The notes under the pieces were generated by a model. It had not been told where the DNA came from and searched no databases. It saw nothing but the letters and a program-made list of their open reading frames with translations. The position numbers and the translations under genes are program-made. A DNA stretch of 60,651 nucleotides from an uncultured Roseburia sp. (GTDB lineage Bacteria; Bacillota; Clostridia; Lachnospirales; Lachnospiraceae), in the NCBI GenBank assembly GCA_947174805.1, contig CAMWKH010000016.1:1-60651 (forward strand). The letters run 5' to 3'. Shown here in pieces: positions 47,794 through 57,097 of the stretch (position 1 is the stretch's first letter; each line of letters opens with the position of its first letter).

Positions 47794-48768
47794 TCACTGA
47801 CTCATGGTAAATAGAATGTCCTGATTTTCTTTTGAAAATAAATCTTCCCTTCGGATAATGTGATAAGATACCACCTGATCCTTCATGTCACAATACCAGT
47901 GCCCAATTTTTTGCGCCACCTCCCTTAAGCTCTCGTATCCTACACTAAACTCATCCGGCACCACAAGGCACCTCACAATACCGATATCAAGATAATAGGC
48001 GCTCTCCGTGGAGTTTCCAATTCCGTACACCAAAGCTCCGTGGAGATTATTGGCCCTGCCGCACTCTCCTGCCATTTTAAGGCTGCTGTCATCCAGTGAA
48101 ATGATAATATCCACTGTGGGCTGTTTTTCCAGGGAATTCTCCTGGTTTTTCTCAAAGGAGCCAAAAGCAGACCAGCAGATAGTGGCGTCAGTGCCGTTAA
48201 GGACCTCCAAAAGCCCTTCCCTCCGGCTCCTTGTCGCCTCCATCTCATCAATATCTCCCAGGATACCCACACGCTTTCCGCTGATGTTTCCGCTGTAATC
48301 TTTTAGAAGTTCTTCCCCAAGGGCTTTCCCCATAGCGTAATTATCCGGTTTTGTCACAGGAATAGAATCGGTTTCCCCCTTAAGGGACAATCCATGTTCT
48401 ACAAACATGAGGGGAACTTTCTTTTCCGCCCTTTTTAACAGCTCCTCCCCCTCTGTTCCCGGAAGGGGCTGCATAATCACCGCATCTGCCCCCTTGTCGA
48501 TTTCCTGGTTTACATATTCCATTTCCTCTTCCAGATTCAGAAAATTTCCTGTGCTGACCACAAAGACGGATACCCCTGTATCCTCCGCCGCCATCTTAAG
48601 CCCGTAGCGAAACGCAGACCACTGGCTGTCATCCGAATCCCGGAGGATGACGGAGACTTTGCAAAGGTCTTCCCTGCTCTTCTCCCGAAGCATAAGAACC
48701 GCCAGCACCAGTATGGTAAGCCCCAAAACAACCTCAACCTGTATAAATAATTTTTTACTGTTCTTCAT
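47794..48768 (-). CDS. membrane-anchored periplasmic-binding-like sugar sensor
   Basis: A 324-residue protein with one N-terminal transmembrane helix (about 8-27, VVLGLTILVLAVLML) and an extracellular LacI/RbsB-type binding domain (VSVILRDSDDSQWSAFRYG, ADAVIMQPLPG, IISLDDSS). No lipobox. The start ATG at 48768 overlaps the kinase stop by 14 nt and has AAGGAAGAG upstream. Likely the sugar-sensing accessory of the YesM-type kinase. Confidence 0.85.
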   Translation of the reverse strand: MKNSKKLFIQVEVVLGLTILVLAVLMLREKSREDLCKVSVILRDSDDSQWSAFRYGLKMAAEDTGVSVFVVSTGNFLNLEEEMEYVNQEIDKGADAVIMQPLPGTEGEELLKRAEKKVPLMFVEHGLSLKGETDSIPVTKPDNYAMGKALGEELLKDYSGNISGKRVGILGDIDEMEATRSRREGLLEVLNGTDATICWSAFGSFEKNQENSLEKQPTVDIIISLDDSSLKMAGECGRANNLHGALVYGIGNSTESAYYLDIGIVRCLVVPDEFSVGYESLREVAQKIGHWYCDMKDQVVSYHIIRREDLFSKENQDILFTMSQ

Positions 48769-50602
48769 GCTCTTCCTTAATCTCCCCTCCAAAGAGATGC
48801 CCCTTTTCCAAAACCCTGCTATTTTCTTCCGTATAAGGCACTGCCGGAATCAAAATCGATACCTTAGTGCCCTCGTCGGGCTCACTTTCCACGATAAGTC
48901 CGTACTCCTCCCCGAAAAATATACGAATACGGTTATTTACATTTACAAGACCTACCCCGGAGCCATGTTTTTTTACCCGGTTGCTGTCCTTTAGGAGCAG
49001 GCTGACTTCCTCCTTCGACATTCCCACACCGTTGTCCTTGACCGAGAGAATAATATTGCCGTCCACTTTTTTTCCCTCCACAACAATCTCCCCGCAGTCA
49101 TCCATGGCATCCACTCCGTAATTTATGGCATTTTCCAGAATGGGCTGCAAAACCAGCTTGACAATACAGCAGGAATAAATCTCCGGCTCCACATCAAAAG
49201 TTATGGTAAAAGCATTTTTATACCGGATTTTCTGAATATTCATATAGCTTTTGGCATGCTGCAGTTCATCTTTCACAGAAATCACCGTGCGCCCTTTCGA
49301 TAAACTGATTCGGAAAAGCTTTGCCAGTTCCGAGATCATAAACACTGCATCGTCATTGCGCTCCCCCTCCACCATCCAAATGATGGAATCCAAAGCGTTA
49401 TACAAAAAATGTGGGTTAATCTGACTCTGCAGGGCGTCGAGCTCACTTTTTCTCCTCTCATTCTGCTCCAGGACAATTTTCCGCATTAAAGTGTCAATCT
49501 GTTCATAGGAACGCTGAATGGAATATCCCAGATGTGTGATTTCCAGGGAGCCTCCTATATAAATCTCCGGCTTTTCCCCCGCTTCATATTCTGTCACCGA
49601 CTGGTTCAGCTTTAAAATGGGCCTGGAAATCCTTAAAGACACCAGACGGTTTACCACCGCCAGCATCATCCCCATAAAGAGCATAAGCATCACAATAAAA
49701 TATCTGATATTAAACATGCCGTGGGTAAAGGCAGAATAGGGAATCACCCCCACCAGCTTCCATCCCGTGTAACTGATGGTGTTTACAATGATTTTCCGAT
49801 GCTCCCCTTCAAAAAATTCATCATATACCCCGTCTTTCCATTTTGCCGCCGCCTCACTGTTTTCATGGGCAATCCCTTTGCTGATTTGCACCTGCCGCAT
49901 ATGATAAATGATTTGGCCGTTGCCGTCACATAGATAATAATACTGCCCGTTATTTGAGGTATTAATCTGATTCATCATCCGGGAAATACTGGAGTAATCC
50001 ATATCCACCAGCAAAACCCCCGACATAGGCACTCCCTTATCTGTTAATTCCACCACACGGCTTAAAGAAATTACCCAGTGATACCTTCTGGCATCATCCT
50101 CAAAAAGATTTTGGATATGGGGTGTGGAAAAATGCATATTTTCCATTTTCCCCACAGCCTGTTTAAACCAGTCCTGCCTGGTGACATTGGGGTCCTCCTT
50201 CTGCAGGGCCACCGGCTCCGCCGCCATAAGACTTCCGTAATTGTTGTATATGGCAATGCTTCTGAGGCTGTTTTTATTCGCCTCATATAAAAGGTTCATC
50301 CCCTGGAGAATCTGGGCATCCTGGCTGTCAAAATCCCGTTCTTTCACCACGTTGTAATACACTGCATCTGAAATCTGCCGCATCCCCATAAGATAGTCTT
50401 CTAAGTTTTCCCCTGTCTGCTCCATAAGCTTTTGGGAACTGTCTATCATTTCCTGCCTGGACACGGCGGAAAAACGAAGATACAGCACAACACCCAAAAT
50501 CAGCATAATAGATATGGATATCACAGAAAAGGCAATCATAATGGTGGACTGCATCCCCCTGGGCTTTAAGGCGTTCACATCCCCCAGCAAATTATGATTC
50601 AT
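48755..50602 (-). CDS. YesM-type sensor histidine kinase
   Basis: 615 residues with a first membrane helix at about 23-45, an extracellular dCache-like sensor at about 50-290, a second helix near 295-320, a HAMP region, then His_kinase (QSQINPHFLYNALDSI near 390) and HATPase_c (VLQPILENAINYG, DNGVGM, GSGVGLVNV). It senses sugar or a sugar-loaded partner and phosphorylates the adjacent YesN-type regulator, whose stop codon it overlaps (TAATG). Confidence 0.93.
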   Translation of the reverse strand: MNHNLLGDVNALKPRGMQSTIMIAFSVISISIMLILGVVLYLRFSAVSRQEMIDSSQKLMEQTGENLEDYLMGMRQISDAVYYNVVKERDFDSQDAQILQGMNLLYEANKNSLRSIAIYNNYGSLMAAEPVALQKEDPNVTRQDWFKQAVGKMENMHFSTPHIQNLFEDDARRYHWVISLSRVVELTDKGVPMSGVLLVDMDYSSISRMMNQINTSNNGQYYYLCDGNGQIIYHMRQVQISKGIAHENSEAAAKWKDGVYDEFFEGEHRKIIVNTISYTGWKLVGVIPYSAFTHGMFNIRYFIVMLMLFMGMMLAVVNRLVSLRISRPILKLNQSVTEYEAGEKPEIYIGGSLEITHLGYSIQRSYEQIDTLMRKIVLEQNERRKSELDALQSQINPHFLYNALDSIIWMVEGERNDDAVFMISELAKLFRISLSKGRTVISVKDELQHAKSYMNIQKIRYKNAFTITFDVEPEIYSCCIVKLVLQPILENAINYGVDAMDDCGEIVVEGKKVDGNIILSVKDNGVGMSKEEVSLLLKDSNRVKKHGSGVGLVNVNNRIRIFFGEEYGLIVESEPDEGTKVSILIPAVPYTEENSRVLEKGHLFGGEIKEEHEEQ

Positions 50603-52203
50603 TACTTTGCATTCTCCCTTCTGTAATTGGAGGGAGACACACCGAACCGTCTTTTAAATACATAACTAAAATAATTGGGATCCGTGTATCCCACATGTTT
50701 TGCAATAATATAGCTCTTTTCCTCCGTGGTGGTCAAAAGGCTCTTCGCCCTGTCCATTCGATAGTCTGTGAGATAGGTGATAAAAGCACTCCCTGTCTCC
50801 TTTTTGAAAATAGTGGAAAAATAGGAATTGGACACACCCAGATACTCACATATGCCGTCCAAAGACAACTCCTCATCCCCGTAATTGTTTTTTACAAATT
50901 CTATTGCTTTGGCCACAAAAGACTTCGTGGACTTGTTTCTGGCCAAGATAATCTGTTCACGGAAAGAAAGGCTTTTTTCCGTAAGCCAGCTCTTTAGTAC
51001 ATCCGGCTCCAAATCAAAAATACTTGTGTACAGTTTCCCCATATCTTTAGAAAAATCATCCGCCGTAAGGTCATTGTTGGTGGAAAACCGGTACAGGGCG
51101 CTGATTAGTTCCATTATTTCGATGTGATGCTGCTGCAGAGATTTCTCGGGAAAAGACAGATGCTCCAAATACTGGTCTACCGCCCTTTCCACATCCTTGT
51201 CGCTGCCAAGCCGAATCATTTTAAAAAGCTCTGATAATTCAGAATCATTTCCCTGGCCAAAAGGCACCGTCTTCCTTGGTGCAATCTCTTTCATATTGAT
51301 TGCACGGCAGGTCCCGTAAATCACTCTGTAGGACACCGCTTCCCTTGCGTTTTCATAGGACTGGCACAACTCTAAAATATCCCTGCAGACTTGTCCGATT
51401 CCCACAGTCACCACCGCCCCGATAATCCTGCGGGCATATTTGCAGAACCTGTCACAGGCATCTGTCAGTTCCGACACCTGATTTTCACTTTCAAGCTGAG
51501 GAATTAAAATGGTGTTCCCCAGATAGGAAAAGCATTTCGCCTGCCATTTTTCCATCAGATGCTCCCTGGCCTGTCTCTGTACCGATGCAGACAAAAGCAC
51601 AGGATTCATATCTTTGGGCACCTGCCCCGAGGAAGTGTGAATCACAAGACAGCAAAAATAAGGTCCGGTAAAAGAAATCCTGTAATCCGTAAGATAACCC
51701 GGAATCTCCTCCTCGGGAATCCTTCCCTCAATCAGTGAGGAATAGAAATTGGCCTGCAAAAGAGGAAGGGAATCCACATAGTATTTCTCCAGTATCTCCA
51801 CGTTCCGTTTCTCGCTGATTTCCTGGTCAAGCTTACTTTTCAGCTGGGTAAAGACCTCGGTCAGCTCCCCGGAATTCACAGGTTTTAGCACATACTCCTC
51901 CACTTCCAGATGGACGGCCTCCTTGGCATATTCAAACTCGTCAAAACCGGTAAACAAAAGTATCTTTGTGCCGGGATATAAATCTTTAATACGGTTTGAC
52001 AGCTCCATGCCGTCCATATAGGGCATTTTAATGTCCGTCATCACCACATCCGGCTGCAGCTCCTCCACCATCTCCAAGGCTTTCACCCCATTATTTGCAT
52101 AACCTATAACAGAAAACCCAATCTCTTCCCAATTAATTTTTTTCATAATCACGTGAATGACTTCTTCTTCGTCATCCGCCAAAAGCACGGTATATCTCTC
52201 CAT
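50602..52203 (-). CDS. YesN-type AraC-family response regulator
   Basis: 533 residues. Receiver at about 5-120 (LLADDEEEV, phosphoacceptor in DVVMTDIKMPYMDG), a long middle region of about 280 residues, and a C-terminal AraC DNA-binding domain with two helix-turn-helices (ICEYLGVSNSYFSTIFK, HVGYTDPNYFSYVFKRRFG). ATG at 52203 has a GGAG site; 52218 lacks one. Probable regulator of the mgl genes upstream. Confidence 0.92.
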   Translation of the reverse strand: MERYTVLLADDEEEVIHVIMKKINWEEIGFSVIGYANNGVKALEMVEELQPDVVMTDIKMPYMDGMELSNRIKDLYPGTKILLFTGFDEFEYAKEAVHLEVEEYVLKPVNSGELTEVFTQLKSKLDQEISEKRNVEILEKYYVDSLPLLQANFYSSLIEGRIPEEEIPGYLTDYRISFTGPYFCCLVIHTSSGQVPKDMNPVLLSASVQRQAREHLMEKWQAKCFSYLGNTILIPQLESENQVSELTDACDRFCKYARRIIGAVVTVGIGQVCRDILELCQSYENAREAVSYRVIYGTCRAINMKEIAPRKTVPFGQGNDSELSELFKMIRLGSDKDVERAVDQYLEHLSFPEKSLQQHHIEIMELISALYRFSTNNDLTADDFSKDMGKLYTSIFDLEPDVLKSWLTEKSLSFREQIILARNKSTKSFVAKAIEFVKNNYGDEELSLDGICEYLGVSNSYFSTIFKKETGSAFITYLTDYRMDRAKSLLTTTEEKSYIIAKHVGYTDPNYFSYVFKRRFGVSPSNYRRENAK

Positions 52204-52244
52204 ATCTATTTTCTCCATATGCCTATTTTGGCCTGTTTTGCATT

Positions 52245-52273
52245 ATTATATCAAAGCCGGAAAAAAATGTAAA
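52245..52273 (-). promoter_or_regulatory. sigma-A promoter of the yesNM-like operon
   Basis: On the minus strand, TTTACA-N17-TATAAT, about 42 nt before the regulator start. It separates this operon from mglBAC. Confidence 0.85.
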
Positions 52274-52292
52274 CTCCGGCACATAAGTACAC

Positions 52293-52323
52293 AAAAGAGC
52301 CAGAAAAATTTCTGACTCTTTTT
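52293..52323 (-). terminator. terminator of mglBAC
   Basis: A near-perfect 14-bp inverted repeat (AAAAGAGCCAGAAA/TTTCTGACTCTTTT) just after the mglC stop, with T runs on both strands. Confidence 0.85.
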
Positions 52324-52336
52324 GAAGTAATCTGTT

Positions 52337-53998
52337 CTATTTTTTCTGCACATATTTCAAACAGTCAAGAGTTACTGCCACAAGAATAATAATTCCTGAG
52401 AACACGAACTGAAGGTTTGTATCAATTCCCAAAATAGTAAGGGAGTAAGTAAGTGCCGTAAAGATAAACACACCTACCACCACGCCGGAGATTTTACCGA
52501 TACCTCCGGTAAAGGACACGCCGCCCACTACGCAGGCTGCAATAGCGTCCATCTCCCAGCCCTGCCCGTAAGCTGCGGAACCGGAGCCAACCATTCTGGC
52601 ACATTCCAGCCAGGAACCAAATCCGTAGAGGATACCAGCCATGATAAACGCACCAACCGTCACCTTAAATACGGAGATACCGGAAACGGATGCCGCCTCG
52701 GGATTTCCTCCCACTGCATAGAGATTTTTTCCAAATGTAGTCTTGTTCCAGATAAACCATACGATGACGATAGCTGCCAGGGCCCAGAGGATAATGGTTG
52801 GGAAACCGTTTACCTTAGGGATAATCATACTGGGAATTACCGGTTCAATGGCACCGAAGGACACACCCTTGGTGGCATAGGTCACAAGACCGAAAATCAC
52901 AAGCATGTTTGCCATGGTGGAGATAAAGGGATGCATTTTAAACTTTGCAGTAAAGAAACCTGCAATTGCCGTAAAAAATGTACAAAGCACAATACATACC
53001 ACAAGGGCAAGCACTACCCTGACCCCAATAGGAAGCCCTGTAAAATCAAAGACATGCCCAAAGACAGATCCTGTGTTAATTCCCTGATGCATAATAATAG
53101 TGGCTGTTGTCATTCCCATACCTACCATACGGCCGATGGAAAGGTCCGTACCGGTAAGGAGGATTAATCCTGCTACTCCCAAAGCAAGGAACATTCGCGG
53201 AGAAGCCTGCTGTAAAATATTCAGCACATTGTTATATGTAAGCAATGGTGCATTTTTTAATATGGGGGTAATGATACACAACATTACAAATATCAGGATA
53301 ATTGCAATGTACAGACCGTTCTGTAAAAGGAAAGATCTGCGGTTAAATGTATACTTGTAATTTTCCCATTTCTGAGCCTGGGTCTCCACAAAGGTAAATT
53401 TTGACATGCGGAGCAAATCAATAAGATGATACTTGAAAGTAAACGCTCCATGCTTTCTGTCTTTAATCTGGGCAAGCTCCTTTTCATACTGCATTTTCGC
53501 ATCAAAGAGCCTGTTTTTGTGCACATACTTTTCATCTTTGATTTCCTGATGGTCAGAAAGTTTTGCCAGAGCTGCCTCATGCTCCTTCTTAAGGGTCAAA
53601 ACCTTCTGTCCGTACCGCTGTTTTGCCTCGGCCTTTTCTGCCTCGCAGCTTACCTTTACCTTCTCAAAGTAATCTTTTTCAAAATGGGCATTTATAAAGT
53701 TTTCCGCCTCAGAAATCAGTTTGGAAACTTCGTTCTTATTCTTTGCCTCCACGGACTTTGCCGTCTCAAGGTCTGCCCTGTATTTTGCAATCTTTGATTC
53801 CTTTTCCTGTTTGGAAAGGACACCGTCTCTTTTTACAGTGTCTATACTATTTTGCAGAGAGAGGACTTTCTCTGTCCCTTCTGCCCTCAGGCTGTCGATT
53901 TTAGCCTGAATATCACCCACATAATCCTCGATTGGCTGGCGGAGTTTCGCCTCCTGCTCTGCCGTAAGGATATTACTGTTTTCCTTTGCCATATCCAT
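52337..53998 (-). CDS. mglC: galactose/methylgalactoside permease MglC with coiled-coil N-terminal extension
   Basis: A 553-residue ABC sugar permease (RbsC/MglC type); the membrane part from residue 228 has the family core GLILLTGTDLSIGRMVG and GGNPEAASVSGI. E. coli MglC is about 336 residues, so about 217 are extra. The extension is highly charged, Lys/Glu/Ala-rich and helical, with heptad-like spacing and no membrane segment, so it lies in the cytoplasm. ATG at 53998 has GGGAGATGA, and the whole frame is continuous. Confidence 0.92.
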   Translation of the reverse strand: MDMAKENSNILTAEQEAKLRQPIEDYVGDIQAKIDSLRAEGTEKVLSLQNSIDTVKRDGVLSKQEKESKIAKYRADLETAKSVEAKNKNEVSKLISEAENFINAHFEKDYFEKVKVSCEAEKAEAKQRYGQKVLTLKKEHEAALAKLSDHQEIKDEKYVHKNRLFDAKMQYEKELAQIKDRKHGAFTFKYHLIDLLRMSKFTFVETQAQKWENYKYTFNRRSFLLQNGLYIAIILIFVMLCIITPILKNAPLLTYNNVLNILQQASPRMFLALGVAGLILLTGTDLSIGRMVGMGMTTATIIMHQGINTGSVFGHVFDFTGLPIGVRVVLALVVCIVLCTFFTAIAGFFTAKFKMHPFISTMANMLVIFGLVTYATKGVSFGAIEPVIPSMIIPKVNGFPTIILWALAAIVIVWFIWNKTTFGKNLYAVGGNPEAASVSGISVFKVTVGAFIMAGILYGFGSWLECARMVGSGSAAYGQGWEMDAIAACVVGGVSFTGGIGKISGVVVGVFIFTALTYSLTILGIDTNLQFVFSGIIILVAVTLDCLKYVQKK

Positions 53999-54010
53999 TC
54001 ATCTCCCTTT

Positions 54011-55519
54011 TTATAGGTATTTTGCACTGAGTCTTAAAAGCTCTTCCTGATTTGTCTCTTTTGTATTTACAATCCCGGAGAGATGTCCGTTAGACATAAC
54101 TCCAATTCTGTTAGTAATTCCTAAAATCTCCGGCATCTCTGAGGAGACAACAATAATCGTCTTTCCCTGTTTTGCCATGTTGATAATCAACTCATAAATT
54201 TCATATTTTGCACCTACGTCTATTCCCCTTGTAGGTTCGTCCATCATAAAGACTTGGGGACTGCGCTCTAACCATTTTCCTAAAATTACTTTCTGCTGAT
54301 TTCCTCCGGAAAGACTTGAAATCATATCCTCCGGTCCCATACACTTTGTATGCATGATTTTAATTTCTTTGGCGGTTGCCTTTGTCATCTTCTGGTCGGA
54401 AAGAGCAAGCCCTGACTTATACTGACTCAGGTTTGCAATGGTGGTATTAAAGGTCAGATCCCCTTTCAAAAAGAGACCGTTTGCTTTTCGTTCCTCAGTA
54501 ATCATGGCGAATCCATGGTCCATGGCTTCCTTTGCACTGGCAAAATTCATCAGATGTCCCTTGAAATATACACGCCCCGCCGCCCTGGTTCGGACACCGA
54601 ATATAGTTTCCAAAAGCTCCGTACGTCCGGCTCCCACCAAACCATACAGTCCAAAAATCTCCCCTTCTTTTACATCAAAGGTGATATCCTGAAGGTGAGG
54701 TTCAAATTTCGTGGACAGATGCTGCACAGATAAAATCGTATCCTTTGGCGTATTGTCCACAGGTGGAAAGCGGTTTTCCAAGGAACGACCCACCATGGCT
54801 GCAATCAATTCGTTCATGTCCGTCTCTTTGCTGCTCTTTGTCATAACCAGATTACCGTCCCGAAGCACGGATATCTCATCACAGATTTCAAAAATCTCAT
54901 CCATTTTATGGGAGATATAAATCAGGGAAATCCCCTGCTCCTTTAACATCCGCATCATTTCAAAAAGTTTATCCACCTCCTGTACCGTCAGGGAGGAGGT
55001 TGGCTCGTCTAAAACGATAACTTTAGAATTGTAGGAAATCGCTTTGGCTATCTCGCACATCTGTCTCTGGGAAACGGACATATTCCGCATAGGCTGGGTG
55101 AGGTTTACCGTCATGCCCAGTTTTCGGAAAAGCTCGGAGGCTTCTTTTTTCATTCTTCCCTCGTCCACTACGCCCATGGAATTCACCGGATACCGCCCAA
55201 GGAACAGATTGTCAATGACGTTTCTCTCCAGACACTGGTTCAACTCCTGATGAACCATGGCTATACCGTTTTCCAGAGCATCTTTCGGTCCGGAAAAGTT
55301 CACTTCTTTTCCGTCCAGAGTAATATTTCCCTCATCTTTTTGATATGTACCGAAAAGACATTTCATCATGGTGGATTTGCCGGCGCCGTTTTCACCCATA
55401 AGCCCCATAACCGTTCCCCGCTTTACATCCAGTTTGATGTGGTCTAATACCCGGTTACGGCCAAAGGACTTGCTCATACCCCGAATGGATAAGACGATAT
55501 CATTTTTCTTATCTTCCAT
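54011..55519 (-). CDS. mglA: galactose/methylgalactoside import ATP-binding protein
   Basis: A 502-residue double ABC ATPase. First domain: GENGAGKST near 43, VSQRQMCEIAKA, VIVLDEPTSSL. Second: GLVGAGRTE near 293 (degenerate Walker A, as in family), LSGGNQQKVILGKW, FMMDEPTRGID. It energises uptake with MglC and the binding protein encoded upstream. It lies 12 nt before mglC. Confidence 0.96.
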   Translation of the reverse strand: MEDKKNDIVLSIRGMSKSFGRNRVLDHIKLDVKRGTVMGLMGENGAGKSTMMKCLFGTYQKDEGNITLDGKEVNFSGPKDALENGIAMVHQELNQCLERNVIDNLFLGRYPVNSMGVVDEGRMKKEASELFRKLGMTVNLTQPMRNMSVSQRQMCEIAKAISYNSKVIVLDEPTSSLTVQEVDKLFEMMRMLKEQGISLIYISHKMDEIFEICDEISVLRDGNLVMTKSSKETDMNELIAAMVGRSLENRFPPVDNTPKDTILSVQHLSTKFEPHLQDITFDVKEGEIFGLYGLVGAGRTELLETIFGVRTRAAGRVYFKGHLMNFASAKEAMDHGFAMITEERKANGLFLKGDLTFNTTIANLSQYKSGLALSDQKMTKATAKEIKIMHTKCMGPEDMISSLSGGNQQKVILGKWLERSPQVFMMDEPTRGIDVGAKYEIYELIINMAKQGKTIIVVSSEMPEILGITNRIGVMSNGHLSGIVNTKETNQEELLRLSAKYL

Positions 55520-55538
55520 TATTTATACTCCTTCTTAA

Positions 55539-55573
55539 AACAATAGAAAGTCACTTGCGGACTTTCTATTGTT
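55539..55573 (-). promoter_or_regulatory. intercistronic hairpin between mglB and mglA
   Basis: A perfect 14-bp stem (AACAATAGAAAGTC/GACTTTCTATTGTT) with a 7-nt loop and only a short T run. Typical of processing or partial termination hairpins that leave binding-protein mRNA in excess over mglA/mglC. Confidence 0.7.
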
Positions 55574-55583
55574 ATGAAATATT

Positions 55584-56921
55584 TTACTGATTCAGTAAAG
55601 CTGTGTAAGAAGCTGCATTGTCTGTCTTAACCATGTTAATAGCAAATGCATCATACTGTCCCGGATTTCCAAGACGGTTTGTGATGTTGGACTCTGTCTG
55701 TCCGTCTCCGCCGATATAGTCAACTTCCAGGTTAAGAAGGTCATCGTAGTTCTGTAAAAGCGGCTGATATGTGGAGCTTAAGAAGTTATCGGAAGCATTG
55801 TAAATATTCAGCCATACTTTTTTGGTTGCGTGGCTTCCCTGGTCAAGCTGTTTGGATACAGGCTCATATACTTTTGTAGAATCTGTAAAGTCCTGATAAT
55901 TTGCAGAGGTAACTGCAACATTTAACGCATAGTAGGAACGCTCGTCTGCTTTGTATGTGTAAACGTCCGGTGTAAGCACATTTCCTGCCTCGTCAGCTGT
56001 GCCGATACCTGTGTCAATATCCACACCGTCAAGGGCGTTTCTGATTACACGGAGTGTAAGGTAAGCCTGTACGTCTGCATGCTGGCTGATGGTTCCGCCG
56101 TATCCCTCTGCGATAGCTGCAACTGCGTCGCTGTTTGCATCGTAACCGAAAGTAGGTACGCCGTTGTCTTTTGACCATGCATTAAACATTGACATTCCCA
56201 TTCCGTCATTGTTGGATGCTACAATATCAATCTCCTCACCGAAAGAAGAGGACCATGTTCCGATGGCATTACCAGCTGTTGCTGCATCCCATGTAGCTCC
56301 TGCAGAGTTTTTCATCTCCTGGGAAGCAAGTTCTCTTACAACATATTTCTTTCCGTTTACTTCAATTTCTCCATCCTGTACTGCTATTGCGGAACCGTCT
56401 GAGTTTGTTCCCACAGGATCGCTGTTGATATCACCATCTTTTTCTACTCCAGTACCCATTGCTTTTCTTACGCCTCTGGTACGAGCGATGGAATCATTGT
56501 GTCCGATATCACCGATGGCAAGGACATATCCGATAACTCCGTCTCCGTTACGGTCAATTTTGTCAATGTTTTCCGTAATGTAGTCCATAATCATGGTTCC
56601 CTGAAGTTCTGCACCCTGATTTGCGTCAAATCCTACATAATATGTATCCTCATTGAAGGAGAGCGCTGTCATGTCAAGTTCTCCTGTGGAACTGTTGGAA
56701 GGCTGACGGTTAAACCAACACAAAGGTTTATCTTTGTTTGCAGAATCGGAGGATGCTGCTGCATCTGCTGCCGGTTCCTGAGCTGCCTCTGTGCCTGTTG
56801 CGCTTGAATCTTTTGCAGCGTTTGTGTTGTCTGCAGGTGCCTCACTCGGGCTTCCGCCACATGCGGCAAGTGAAATTCCAAGTACTGCTGCCATTGTCAT
56901 TGATAAAAATCTTTTCTTCAT
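55584..56921 (-). CDS. mglB: MglB-family sugar-binding lipoprotein with apparent circular permutation
   Basis: A 445-residue lipoprotein (LAACGG, Cys21) with a Ser/Ala/Glu linker to about 62. Segments appear in rotated order relative to normal MglB: first KPLCWFNRQPS, YYVGFDANQG and IGDIGHNDS, then DIVASNNDGMGM and FGYDANSDA, and last (from about 367) VWLNIYNASDNFLSSTYQPL and AFAINMVKTDNA, which are the usual N-terminus. An insert near 150-215 is also extra. The binding-site residues seem retained. First gene of mglBAC; the family role is sugar capture. Confidence 0.92.
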   Translation of the reverse strand: MKKRFLSMTMAAVLGISLAACGGSPSEAPADNTNAAKDSSATGTEAAQEPAADAAASSDSANKDKPLCWFNRQPSNSSTGELDMTALSFNEDTYYVGFDANQGAELQGTMIMDYITENIDKIDRNGDGVIGYVLAIGDIGHNDSIARTRGVRKAMGTGVEKDGDINSDPVGTNSDGSAIAVQDGEIEVNGKKYVVRELASQEMKNSAGATWDAATAGNAIGTWSSSFGEEIDIVASNNDGMGMSMFNAWSKDNGVPTFGYDANSDAVAAIAEGYGGTISQHADVQAYLTLRVIRNALDGVDIDTGIGTADEAGNVLTPDVYTYKADERSYYALNVAVTSANYQDFTDSTKVYEPVSKQLDQGSHATKKVWLNIYNASDNFLSSTYQPLLQNYDDLLNLEVDYIGGDGQTESNITNRLGNPGQYDAFAINMVKTDNAASYTALLNQ

Positions 56922-57054
56922 ATTTTTCTCCCTTCTCTGACACTTTTTTGTGCCCTTTGTTGATATTGACAGTATATCTAATCTCTAAAAGAGTTTACAT
57001 AGAATATTTTTTCCTTATCATTGAAAATTTTAAGATTTTTATTGGCAAAAACTG

Positions 57055-57090
57055 ACAAAAAGAATGCGGAAACGGTTGCCCGTTTCCACA
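57055..57090 (-). terminator. terminator upstream of mglB
   Basis: Minus strand GGAAACGG-GCAA-CCGTTTCC with flanking T run (TTCTTTTTG), ending the spoVA/lipoprotein transcript. The 130 nt from here to mglB must hold the mglB promoter, which I could not define. Confidence 0.8.
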
Positions 57091-57097
57091 TCTTCAT

